In this document: positions 8,455 to 16,026 of the stretch, in pieces | How the letters are laid out: each line of letters begins with the position of its first letter | Position numbering within the stretch: the stretch's first letter is position 1 | Assembly (NCBI RefSeq): GCF_000720175.1 | Contig: NZ_JOIX01000037.1 | Span: 10,143-74,142 of the forward strand | Direction: 5' to 3' | Source of the DNA: Streptomyces sp. NRRL S-337 | GTDB taxonomy: Bacteria > Actinomycetota > Actinomycetes > Streptomycetales > Streptomycetaceae | DNA length: 64,000 nt | The notes under the pieces: generated by a model | What the model saw: the letters and a program-made list of their open reading frames with translations, nothing else | Databases searched by the model: none | What the model was told of the DNA's origin: nothing | Made by a program: the position numbers and the translations under genes

Positions 8455-9141
8455 ATGGAAGACGAATTCCACGAGTTGACGGACCGGGTGCGGGCCGAAC
8501 TCCGCTCCCCACAGGATCTGGTCGCCTACGAGCGCCTGCTGGGGCTCGCCCGCAAGAACACCCCCGCCGGGCGGGAAGAACTCGCCCGGATGCTGGTCGC
8601 CGTCGAACGCCCCCTGTGGGCCCGTGAGATCGCCGCCTTCATCCTGGGCTGCGCCGGCGACAAACGCGCCTTCGAGACGCTCGTACTGCTGCTGAACTAC
8701 CGCGATCCGGTGCGCTGCGCCACCGCGGCCCACGCCCTGAGCCGGCTCGGCGACCCGCGCACCGCCCGCGCCGCGGCCGCCCTCGCCACCAACCCGCTGC
8801 GCACCGCGTACGCCCTGCACCCGGTCCGGCTCCTCGCCGAGCTGCGCGCACCGCAGTCCGTGCCGGCGCTGATCGCCACCCTGGAGCGGCTGCTGACCCC
8901 GCACAACCCCTACTGGCGGGTGGCACTCGCCTGCGTCGAGGGCCTGGGCGCCCTGGGCGACCGCCGCGCCGTACCCGCCCTCACCGCCGCCACCGGCCAC
9001 CCCCGCCTGGCCGCCGCCGCGGCGGCCTCACTGGCCCGGCTCGGGGTCCACGAGCTTCCGGGGGACGAGGGGCGGGGCGACGGGGGTGCGGGCGCCGCTG
9101 AGGAGGGCCCGGCGACCGCTGAGGAGGGACCGGCGGGCTGA
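8455..9141 (+). CDS. HEAT-repeat protein
   Basis: 228-aa soluble protein made largely of HEAT-type helical repeats. Recurrent blocks of the type 'cATAAHALSRLGDPRTARAAAAL' and 'GLGALGDRRAVPALTAAT' (paraphrased from residues about 75-190) carry the L-G-D-x-R-A-V signature. Such proteins are protein-interaction scaffolds; a lyase function as in phycobilin lyases is unlikely here. The ATG at 8455 follows GGGAGG. The C-terminal 25 residues are Gly/Glu/Ala-rich and probably disordered. It is divergent from hbd and has no obvious functional link to it. Specific role unknown. Confidence 0.82.
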   Translation: MEDEFHELTDRVRAELRSPQDLVAYERLLGLARKNTPAGREELARMLVAVERPLWAREIAAFILGCAGDKRAFETLVLLLNYRDPVRCATAAHALSRLGDPRTARAAAALATNPLRTAYALHPVRLLAELRAPQSVPALIATLERLLTPHNPYWRVALACVEGLGALGDRRAVPALTAATGHPRLAAAAAASLARLGVHELPGDEGRGDGGAGAAEEGPATAEEGPAG

Positions 9142-9157
9142 AGCGGTCAGCTGGAGA

Positions 9158-9802
9158 TCACGCGATGTCCGCCCTGGTGTCCCGAGAACACGGCGTGGGG
9201 TCCGGAGAACACGGGGAGAGCGGGCGCCGGTAGCGCAGCTCGGGGACGCTGCTGCCGCCCACCTTGTACGTCTCCTCCGCCCCGTCCGCCACGAAGCCGG
9301 CGCGCTCGTAGAACCGCCGGGCGCGGGCGTTGCCGCGCACCACCCACAAATACAGCGCGCGGTATCCGCTCTGCCGTGCCCGGTCCGTGCCCGCGGCCAG
9401 CAGGGCGCGCCCGACGCCGGTGCCGATCCGCTCGGGCGCGACGTACAGCGCGAACAGCTCACCCGCGGTCGGGCGCGGGTCGGGCAACTCCTCGGCGCCC
9501 GGGGCCACATCGGGATCGCGGGCCGGGCCGACCGAGGCCCAGCCGACCACCTCGCCGGCCGACTCCGCCACCAGGTCGACCACTTCCGGCGAGCGCCGCC
9601 CGAACCACGACCGCCGCCGCTCGGCGTCCGCCGCCACGCTCATCCCGTCCAGATACGTCTGCGGCATCAGCCCGCGGTACGCCGCCTGCCAACCGCGGAC
9701 CCGCACCGCCGAGACCGCCTCGATGTCGGCCTCGCCCATTTCCCGTATCCGGAGCGGCCCTGCCGGCCTCCTGTCCCTGCTCCTGCTCCTGTCCGTGTCC
9801 AT
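9158..9802 (-). CDS. GNAT-family N-acetyltransferase
   Basis: 214-aa acetyl-CoA-dependent acetyltransferase. The acetyl-CoA binding motif A reads LFALYVAPERIGTGVGRALL, with the RxGxG/A-type pyrophosphate loop, followed by a motif B around NARARRFYERAGF. The substrate is unknown. The ATG at 9800-9802 has no Shine-Dalgarno site, but a TAGCCT box (minus strand, 9810-9815) ends 7 nt before it, the pattern expected for a leaderless transcript; this supports the chosen start. The last 20 residues are Ser/Pro/Arg-rich. It is convergent with the HEAT gene, with only 16 nt between stops. Confidence 0.88.
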   Translation of the reverse strand: MDTDRSRSRDRRPAGPLRIREMGEADIEAVSAVRVRGWQAAYRGLMPQTYLDGMSVAADAERRRSWFGRRSPEVVDLVAESAGEVVGWASVGPARDPDVAPGAEELPDPRPTAGELFALYVAPERIGTGVGRALLAAGTDRARQSGYRALYLWVVRGNARARRFYERAGFVADGAEETYKVGGSSVPELRYRRPLSPCSPDPTPCSRDTRADIA

Positions 9803-9859
9803 GAGGGAGAGGCTAGGGGCCCGGTCAAGGGGGCTTTTGGAGTTTCCGCGGCCGTGCGC

Positions 9860-9892
9860 TTGACCTTGCCCCTGGGGGCAGGGTTCGAGACT
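9860..9892 (+). promoter_or_regulatory. MerR-type promoter of the SDR gene
   Basis: TTGACC (9860-9865) is followed by the dyad CCTTGCCCC / GGGGGCAGG lying in a long spacer, and then by a -10-like segment around 9885-9892 (TCGAGACT). An operator sitting between -35 and -10 with a 19-21 bp spacer is the hallmark of MerR-family promoters. The predicted transcription start falls at about 9897-9899, on the ATG itself, so the mRNA is probably leaderless. The adjacent MerR gene at 10894 is the natural regulator. Confidence 0.65.
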
Positions 9893-9898
9893 TCCGGC

Positions 9899-10765
9899 AT
9901 GGCACACAGCGCGACCCCGCACACCACGCACACCACCCCCACCATGAAGACCCCGTCGACGCGGCAGGAGCCCGGGCCGAACGCCACCGGAACCGGCAGG
10001 CATCCCACGGACACCCCGCCGCGCCGGGTGGTGATCGTCACCGGCGCCGGTACGGGGATCGGGCGGGCTGCCGCCCGGGCCTTCGCGGCGGAGGGCGCGC
10101 GGGTACTGGCGGTGGGCCGCCGGGCCGAGCCGCTGGCGGAGACGGCGGCGGACGCCGAGGGGGACGGCGAGATCGTCCCGTACACCGCCGACATCACCGC
10201 GGACGACGCCCCGTCGAACCTCGTCCGCCACGCGATCGAGACGTACGGCAGGCTGGACGTACTGGTCAACAACGCCGCCATAGTGGGCACCGGGGCACTC
10301 GGCAGCTTCACCAAGGAGGCGATGGCGGCGCAACTGGCGACGAACCTCGTCGCGCCCGTACTGCTGACGCAGGAAGCGGTGCCCCATCTGGAGCGGACCG
10401 GCGGGGTGGTGGTCAACATCAGTACCTCGATCGGCCAGCGCGGCTGGCCCGGCAATGCGGTCTACGCCGCGACCAAGACGGGGCTCGAACTGCTCACCCG
10501 TAGCTGGGCGGTGGAACTCGCACCGCGCGGGGTGCGGGTGGTGGCGGTCGCCCCCGGCGCGATCGAGACCCCGATCGCGCTCCACCAGGGCCTGCCCGAG
10601 GAACAGCGGGCGGCGCTCCGCGCATGGCAGATCGCGCACACGCCGATGGGACGGATCGGCCGTCCCGAGGAGGTGGCCTGGGCCATCACCCACCTGGCCG
10701 CCCCGTCCGCCTCGTTCGTCACGGGGGTGATCCTCCCGGTCGACGGCGGAGCGGTGGTCGGCTGA
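9899..10765 (+). CDS. Short-chain dehydrogenase/reductase (classical SDR)
   Basis: NAD(P)-dependent oxidoreductase of the classical SDR family, 288 aa. The cofactor motif TGAGTGIG is near residue 47, NNAA near 125, and the catalytic YAATK with an upstream serine (NISTS) near 190. The C-terminus ends in the usual PVDGGAVVG. The start at ATG 9899 lacks a ribosome site and coincides with the predicted transcription start of a MerR-type promoter. The 40 residues before the Rossmann fold are Thr/Pro-rich and not part of the SDR core. A MerR regulator follows 128 nt downstream on the same strand. Substrate unknown. Confidence 0.92.
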   Translation: MAHSATPHTTHTTPTMKTPSTRQEPGPNATGTGRHPTDTPPRRVVIVTGAGTGIGRAAARAFAAEGARVLAVGRRAEPLAETAADAEGDGEIVPYTADITADDAPSNLVRHAIETYGRLDVLVNNAAIVGTGALGSFTKEAMAAQLATNLVAPVLLTQEAVPHLERTGGVVVNISTSIGQRGWPGNAVYAATKTGLELLTRSWAVELAPRGVRVVAVAPGAIETPIALHQGLPEEQRAALRAWQIAHTPMGRIGRPEEVAWAITHLAAPSASFVTGVILPVDGGAVVG

Positions 10766-10790
10766 GCCCGCCCGGGCCCGTGCCGTCATG

Positions 10791-10817
10791 GGCCCGGCCC
10801 GGCCCGGCCCGGCCCGG
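10791..10817. repeat. GGCCC pentanucleotide tandem repeat
   Basis: Five perfect copies of GGCCC plus GG lie between the SDR stop and the merR-type gene. This is a simple-sequence tract that could form secondary structure in the mRNA joining the two genes. No known function. Confidence 0.8.
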
Positions 10818-10893
10818 ATCCGTGGCCGGGCCACCACCGCACTCGTGTTCCGTGCTGGAATCGGCTGCGAGGCTGGAGCCGAGGGAGGGGCCC

Positions 10894-11253
10894 GTGCGGA
10901 TCGGGGAGTTGGCGGAGGTCACGGGGGCGACGCCGCGGGCGTTGCGGAACTACGAGCGGGAGGGGCTCATCGCCTCCGTCCGGGAGGCGAACGGCTATCG
11001 GGTCTACGACGCCCGCGCGGTCCTACGGGTGCGCAACATCCGCCACCTGCTGGCGGCCGGGCTCACGCTCGCCGACGTCCGCTGTTTCACCTCCTGCCTG
11101 GACGGCGACATGACCACCGCCCCGCCGTCCGCGGAGGGGCTGCGGATCGCCCGTGAGCGGCTCGCCGTCATCGACGAGCGGATCGCCGCCCAGACCGAGG
11201 CCCGCGACCGCCTGGCGCGGGCCCTGGAGGCCGTCCCGGCCGCTTCTGCGTGA
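10894..11253 (+). CDS. MerR-family transcriptional regulator
   Basis: 119-aa regulator. Residues 1-70 form the winged-helix MerR domain (RIGELAEVTGATPRALRNYE, then REANGYRVYD), followed by a dimerisation helix ending in ERIAAQTEARDRLARALE. No metal-binding cysteine cluster of the MerR/CueR type is seen; the two close Cys residues (CFTSC) sit in the region that varies by ligand. GTG start with GGGAGG 5 nt upstream. It probably controls the SDR gene just upstream through the MerR-type promoter at 9860-9892. Confidence 0.92.
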   Translation: MRIGELAEVTGATPRALRNYEREGLIASVREANGYRVYDARAVLRVRNIRHLLAAGLTLADVRCFTSCLDGDMTTAPPSAEGLRIARERLAVIDERIAAQTEARDRLARALEAVPAASA

Positions 11254-11270
11254 GCGGCCGGCCGGCTGGT

Positions 11271-12338
11271 TCAGATGAGGGTCAGCTGGGTCGGCCCCGG
11301 CCCCGGGGGCGTGGGCGCAGGCGTAGGTGTGGAATCGGCTGAGGGCGTGGAATTTTCGGCCGGGTCCCCGGACGGCGGGCGGATGCGGCGGGTCTCCCCG
11401 GAGCGGGCGGGGCCGATGCCGTATTCGGCGGCGAGTTCGTGGACCTGGCGGGTGATCCGGCGCTGGTACCACGTGGGCGCGTAGGCGCCGTCCGCGTACA
11501 TCGTCGCGTAGCGCCGTACGAGATGCGGGTGGTGGCGGTCCAGCCAGGACAGGAACCACTCGCGGGCGCCGGGGCGCAGGTGCAGCACCAGCGGTGTGAC
11601 GGATCCCGCGCCGGCCTCCGCGATGGCACGGACCGTGCCGCGCAGCTGCTCCGGCGCGTCGCCGAGGAACGGGATGACGGGTGCCATCAGCACGCCGCAG
11701 GGAATGCCGTGCGCGGTGAGGGTGCGCACCACGTCCAGCCGGCGTTCGGGGGCGGGCGTGCCGGGCTCGACCGTGCGCCACAGCTCGTGGTCCAGGAAGC
11801 CGACGGAGACCGAGATGCCGACGTCGGTGATCCCGGCGGCCTGCCGCAGGAGTTCCAGGTCGCGCAGGATGAGCGTGCCCTTGGTGAGGATCGAGAACGG
11901 GTTGGCGTGATCGCGCAGGGCCGTGAGGATGCCGGGCATGAGGCGGTAGCGGCCCTCCGCGCGCTGGTAGCAGTCGACGTTGGTGCCCATCGCGATGTGG
12001 TCACCGCGCCAGCGGCGCCCGGCCAGTTCGCGGCGCAGTAGTTCCGGTGCGTTGATCTTCACCACGATCTGGGAGTCGAAGCCGAGGCCGGTGTCCAGGT
12101 CCAGATAGCTGTGGGTCTTGCGCGCGAAACAGTAGACGCAGGCGTGGCTGCAGCCTCGGTAGGGGTTGACCGTCCATTCGAACGGCATCCGGGAGGCCCC
12201 CGGGACGCGGTTGACGAGGGAACGGGCGCGCACCTCGTGGAACGTGATCCCGCGGAATTCGGGGGTGTCGATCGTCCGGCTGACCACGTCCGCACCGAAC
12301 AGTGCGGCCGGGCCGTCACCCAGGTTGTCCCAGCGCAT
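11271..12338 (-). CDS. Radical SAM protein (SPL-like, Rv2578c family)
   Basis: 355-aa radical S-adenosylmethionine protein. The [4Fe-4S] motif C-x3-C-x2-C occurs in RGCSHACVYCFARK near residue 45. The arrangement of GTNVDCYQ and ILTKGTLILRDLELL is typical of the spore-photoproduct-lyase-like Rv2578c family, whose reaction is not established. The C-terminal 50 residues are Pro/Thr-rich. The ATG at 12336-12338 follows GAAGGAGG. A perfect LexA-type box overlapping the promoter (12389-12400) suggests induction by DNA damage. Convergent with the merR-type gene. Confidence 0.92.
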   Translation of the reverse strand: MRWDNLGDGPAALFGADVVSRTIDTPEFRGITFHEVRARSLVNRVPGASRMPFEWTVNPYRGCSHACVYCFARKTHSYLDLDTGLGFDSQIVVKINAPELLRRELAGRRWRGDHIAMGTNVDCYQRAEGRYRLMPGILTALRDHANPFSILTKGTLILRDLELLRQAAGITDVGISVSVGFLDHELWRTVEPGTPAPERRLDVVRTLTAHGIPCGVLMAPVIPFLGDAPEQLRGTVRAIAEAGAGSVTPLVLHLRPGAREWFLSWLDRHHPHLVRRYATMYADGAYAPTWYQRRITRQVHELAAEYGIGPARSGETRRIRPPSGDPAENSTPSADSTPTPAPTPPGPGPTQLTLI

Positions 12339-12382
12339 CGGGCCTCCTTCTGCATGCTGCATGCCGTCGAGCCCCCGGCGCC

Positions 12383-12400
12383 ATAATAGAACACGTGTTC
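12383..12400 (-). promoter_or_regulatory. LexA (SOS) box overlapping the radical SAM promoter
   Basis: The perfect 12-bp palindrome GAACACGTGTTC at 12389-12400 fits the Gram-positive/actinobacterial SOS box core GAAC-N4-GTTC, including the purine/pyrimidine preference of the centre. Directly adjacent on the minus strand is TATTAT (12383-12388), a near-perfect -10 box that stands out in this GC-rich DNA. The operator thus covers the -35/-10 spacer and would block polymerase. The predicted leader is about 38 nt to the ATG at 12338. Confidence 0.7.
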
Positions 12401-12522
12401 CCCTCGTGTTCTCCTCCCGTCCGACGGGGCGGGCCCGGGCGGATTTTGGGCGCGCACCCCAGTGGTGGTTGGCTTGGCCGCGCATCGCAGGACCGGCAGC
12501 CGACTACTGGAGGAAGACGCAC

Positions 12523-12966
12523 ATGGGTCAGGTCGAGGCCACCACGCAGCGCGAGATCGCGGCGGACCCGGAGGACGTGTTCGACGCGCTCGCCGACTAC
12601 AGCGGCACGCGCCAGCAGCTGCTGCCCGAGCACTTCTCGGAGTACGAGGTCCGCGAGGGCGGCGACGGCAAGGGCACCCTCGTCCACTGGAAGCTCCAGG
12701 CCACGAGCAAGCGGGTGCGCGACTGCCTGCTGGAGGTCGACGAGCCCACCGACGGCCAGCTCGTGGAGAAGGACCGCAACTCCTCCATGGTGACCACCTG
12801 GGTCGTCACGCCGGCCGGCGAGAAGCGCGCCAGGGTCGTCGTCACGACCACCTGGCAGGGCGCGGGCGGTATCGGCGGCTTCTTCGAGCGGACCTTCGCC
12901 CCCAAGGGCCTCGGCCGGATCTACGACACCATCCTCGCCAACCTCGCGGCGCGCATGGAGAAGTGA
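12523..12966 (+). CDS. SRPBCC (START/Bet v1-like) family protein
   Basis: 147-aa small-molecule-binding or cyclase-like helix-grip protein of the SRPBCC superfamily. The N-terminal strand-helix TQREIAADPEDVFDALADY is typical, as is the C-terminal long helix GRIYDTILANLAARMEK. The ATG at 12523 follows TGGAGGAAG. Divergent from the radical SAM gene, whose LexA box lies in the shared upstream region about 120 bp away. No catalytic residues can be assigned, so binding, hydrolysis and cyclisation are all possible. Confidence 0.88.
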   Translation: MGQVEATTQREIAADPEDVFDALADYSGTRQQLLPEHFSEYEVREGGDGKGTLVHWKLQATSKRVRDCLLEVDEPTDGQLVEKDRNSSMVTTWVVTPAGEKRARVVVTTTWQGAGGIGGFFERTFAPKGLGRIYDTILANLAARMEK

Positions 12967-13341
12967 TCGGACGTCGTACGTCCCCTGTGCGTCACGCATC
13001 CCTGCGCCGCGCGTCCCTGTGCGTCGTACGTCCCTGGGTGTCATGCGCGCGCGGTTCGCCACCGGCGTCGGGTGCTTCCTGCGCTGAGTGCGGACGTCAC
13101 ATGCGTCACCCTGGACGCGTTGCGTCACGCTCACCGGTTCGGGTGGTTTCGGCCGCGCCGAGGTGCCCAGGCCGTCGGACCCGTTCCGTACGGAAAGCCC
13201 TGATGGGAGACCAAGGGGCCTGCCCGACAAGGCACTTGACGTCCGTTCCCGCCGCGCCCGACCCCTTTCGTCGCGCTTGAACGCTGTTGTCGCCCAATGC
13301 GAGAAATTGGGCGGCAACAGGCGTGACGAGGGGAGCAGCAC
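12967..13341. other. Intergenic region with short degenerate repeats and a hairpin
   Basis: About 375 bp before the MFS gene. Positions 12973-13034 hold four degenerate copies of a unit like GTCGTACGTCCC (12973, 12991, 13009, 13023), with a period of 14-18 bp; the first and last are identical. A 15-bp stem-loop lies at 13284-13320 next to the MFS start. No convincing gene. Confidence 0.55.
13284..13320 (+). promoter_or_regulatory. 15-bp stem-loop upstream of the MFS gene
   Basis: CTGTTGTCGCCCAAT (13284-13298) pairs with ATTGGGCGGCAACAG (13306-13320) over all 15 positions, one as a G-U wobble in RNA, around a 7-nt loop. It ends 21 nt before the GTG start and 8 nt before the ribosome site. It could be a repressor operator or an RNA element controlling translation. 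TTGAAC at 13277-13282 is a possible -35 box that would place the dyad over the promoter. Confidence 0.6.
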
Positions 13342-15915
13342 GTGGGCGGGACCACCCTGAGCGACCCGGCCGGCCGGACCGGCCCACCGGCACCGGGCAC
13401 GGCCACGGCGTCACCCGCCGGGGCCCGGCCCGGTGCCCCGGACGGCACGCCGGTGCCGCGCGGCCCCCGCCGGGCCCGGCTGGTCTTCGTCGGCCTGCTG
13501 CCGGTCCTGCTGCTAGCGGCCCTCGACCAGACCGTCGTCGCCACCGCACTCCCGAAGATCGTCGGTGAGCTGCACGGCCGGGGCGCCATGTCCTGGGCGA
13601 TGACGTCCTACCTCCTCGCCTCCGCCCTCGCCCTGCCCCTCCACGGCAGACTCGGCGACCTCTTCGGCCGCAAACCGGTCCTCCTCTTCGCGCTCCTGGT
13701 CTTCACCGCCGGCTCGGCGCTGGCCGGCTGGTCGCGCACCATGGACGAACTGGTCGCCTTCCGGGCCGTCCAGGGCGTCGGCGGCGGCGGACTGCTGATC
13801 GGCGTCCATGCCCTCGTCGCCGACGTCGTACCGCCCCGGGCCCGTGGCCGTTCCCTGGGACTGATCGGCGCCGCCTGCGGCCTCGCCTCCGCGGCCGGAC
13901 CGCTGATCGGCGGCTTCTGCGCCGACCACGCCTCCTGGCGCTGGTGCTTCTCCCTCAACGTCCCGTTCGGTGCGCTGACGTTCCTCGTCATCGCCTTCGC
14001 ACTGAAGCTGCCGCGGCCGCCCCGCCGGCCCAGGCCGGACCTCGCCGGCGCCCTGCTGCTCGCAGCGTTCTCCACCTGCCTTGTGCTGCTGATGAGTTGG
14101 GGCGGCACGGAGTACGCCTGGACCTCGCGGGTCGTCCTCGGGCTGGGGGCCGGGGCGCTCGGCAGCGCGCTGCTCCTCCTCGCCGTCGAGCACTTCGCCG
14201 CCGACCCGATCGTCCCGCTGCGGCTGTTCCGCGACTCCCTCCTCGCCCGCACCGGCCCGATCGGCGCCGCCCTCGGCATCGCCCTCTTCGGCGCCGCCGG
14301 CTGGCTGCCGACCTTCCTGCGGGGAGCCGGCGGCGCCTCGGCCACCGAGTCCGGCCTGCTGATGCTGCCGCTGATGGGCGGCATCGTCCTCGCGTACGTC
14401 GTCTCCGGCCGGCTCATCGGCCGCACCGGCCACTACAAGATCTTCCCCGTGCTGGGCTGCGCGGCGGCCGCCGGGGGGATGTGGCTGCTGGCGCTGACGG
14501 CTCCGGGCACCCCCAGGGAGACCTCCAGCCTCTTGACGGCCCTCGTGGGCCTGGGCCTCGGCCTCGTGCTGCCGGTGCTGGTGCTCGCCGCCCGGAACTC
14601 CGTACGCGCCCGCGACCTCGCCACCGCGACCAGCGCCAACCACGGATTCCGGCACCTCGGCGGCAGCCTCGGCGTGGCCCTCTTCGGCATCCTCTTCGCC
14701 GACCGGCTGACCCGCCGGCTCCCCGGCCGGCCGCCGGTGTCGCGGTGGCTGCCCGACCCGGAGTCGATCATCCCGCAACTGCTGCGCGCGCTGCCCGCCT
14801 CCCTGCGCGACGGCTCCGTCGCCGCCTACGCCCACGCCGTGCCGAGGGTCTTCTTCTCCCTCGTTCCGGTGCTCGTCCTGGGCCTCGTGCTCGCCTTCTT
14901 CCTGAAAGAGAAAACACTGGTGTCCCACGCCTCTCACGCCCCGCAGACCTCCCCGACCCCGGACCGGCCCACCACCTACGGCGAGCCGACCGAATCGGCG
15001 GGACCTGCCGGGCCTTCCGTAGCTGCCGAACCGACTGGACAGACCGTGCCGACCGCCGTGCCGCAGGCCCGTTCCGCCGTGGACCCGGAGGCCCTCAACC
15101 CGACGTTCCCCGGGAGTGGTTACCGCCGTGGTTCCCGTTTCTCCGGTGGTGGGCATCAGGGCATCCCGGTGTGCGGGGCGGTACGGCACCACGACGGCTC
15201 CATCGTGCCGCGGGCCGCGCTCACCCTCATCGACGTCACCGGGCGGCAGATCGGCCGCGGCGCCTCCGGCGAGGACGGGCGGTACGCCCTGAGCACCCCC
15301 GGACCCGGCTCCTACGTGCTGATCGCGGCCGCCGGCGGCCACCAGCCGCAGGCCGTGACCGTGACCGTCGGCGAACGGCCGGTCGAACTGGACGTGGTCC
15401 TCGGCGGCGCCGGGCGGCTGGCCGGCACCGTCACCACCGCGGACGGCACCCCCGTACGCGATGCCATGGTCACCCTCACCGATGTGCGCGGCGAGGTCGT
15501 CGCGACCACCCGCAGCGGACGCGAAGGCGCTTATGTCATCGGGGAGTTGGTGGCCGGCGAGTACACCCTCGCCTCCAGCGCACCGGCGTACCGGCCGGCG
15601 GCGCTGCCGGTCACCGTCCAGGCGTCGCGGGAGACCCGCCAGGACATCGAACTCGCGGGTGGTGCGGTGCTGCGCGGGACCGTACGGGCCGGTGGCGGAC
15701 GCCCCGTCGAGGACGCCCGGGTCACCCTGCTGGACGTCGCGGGCAATGTCGTCGACACCGCCGTCACCGGGCCCGACGGGCTGTTCCGCTTCGTGGACCT
15801 CGCGGCCGGCGAGTACACCGTGGTCGCCGCCGGATACCCGCCGGTGGCCACCGTCCTCCAGGTGGCCGGCGGCGGCCGCACCGAACGCGACCTCCAGCTC
15901 GGGCACGAGGACTGA
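13342..15915 (+). CDS. MFS drug:proton antiporter (DHA2 type) fused to CarboxypepD_reg-like domains
   Basis: 857-aa fusion. Residues about 45-530 are a 14-helix EmrB/QacA-type exporter: LDQTVVATALPKI is the DHA2 motif D1, GRLGDLFGRKP motif A, and AFRAVQGVGGGG motif B. After a Pro/Thr-rich linker (about 540-605) come three consecutive beta-sandwich modules of the carboxypeptidase regulatory-like type, each ending in a G-x-Y/F-x-F/L-x-x-L-x-x-G-x-Y/F-x-V-like pattern (for example DGLFRFVDLAAGEYTVVAAG). With 14 helices, both termini are expected in the cytosol. Export of a toxic compound is the family role; what the appended domains bind is unknown. GTG start with GGGGAG upstream. Confidence 0.93.
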   Translation: MGGTTLSDPAGRTGPPAPGTATASPAGARPGAPDGTPVPRGPRRARLVFVGLLPVLLLAALDQTVVATALPKIVGELHGRGAMSWAMTSYLLASALALPLHGRLGDLFGRKPVLLFALLVFTAGSALAGWSRTMDELVAFRAVQGVGGGGLLIGVHALVADVVPPRARGRSLGLIGAACGLASAAGPLIGGFCADHASWRWCFSLNVPFGALTFLVIAFALKLPRPPRRPRPDLAGALLLAAFSTCLVLLMSWGGTEYAWTSRVVLGLGAGALGSALLLLAVEHFAADPIVPLRLFRDSLLARTGPIGAALGIALFGAAGWLPTFLRGAGGASATESGLLMLPLMGGIVLAYVVSGRLIGRTGHYKIFPVLGCAAAAGGMWLLALTAPGTPRETSSLLTALVGLGLGLVLPVLVLAARNSVRARDLATATSANHGFRHLGGSLGVALFGILFADRLTRRLPGRPPVSRWLPDPESIIPQLLRALPASLRDGSVAAYAHAVPRVFFSLVPVLVLGLVLAFFLKEKTLVSHASHAPQTSPTPDRPTTYGEPTESAGPAGPSVAAEPTGQTVPTAVPQARSAVDPEALNPTFPGSGYRRGSRFSGGGHQGIPVCGAVRHHDGSIVPRAALTLIDVTGRQIGRGASGEDGRYALSTPGPGSYVLIAAAGGHQPQAVTVTVGERPVELDVVLGGAGRLAGTVTTADGTPVRDAMVTLTDVRGEVVATTRSGREGAYVIGELVAGEYTLASSAPAYRPAALPVTVQASRETRQDIELAGGAVLRGTVRAGGGRPVEDARVTLLDVAGNVVDTAVTGPDGLFRFVDLAAGEYTVVAAGYPPVATVLQVAGGGRTERDLQLGHED

Positions 15916-16026
15916 CCGCGCTCCAACGGGCGGTGACCGGGCGCCTGTTGTGGGGGCATACCACCTGTTCGGCCTCTTGGGGAAATGCCGCCCACCGCGT
16001 CGGCCCGCGGCCGTAGCGTGGTGGCG

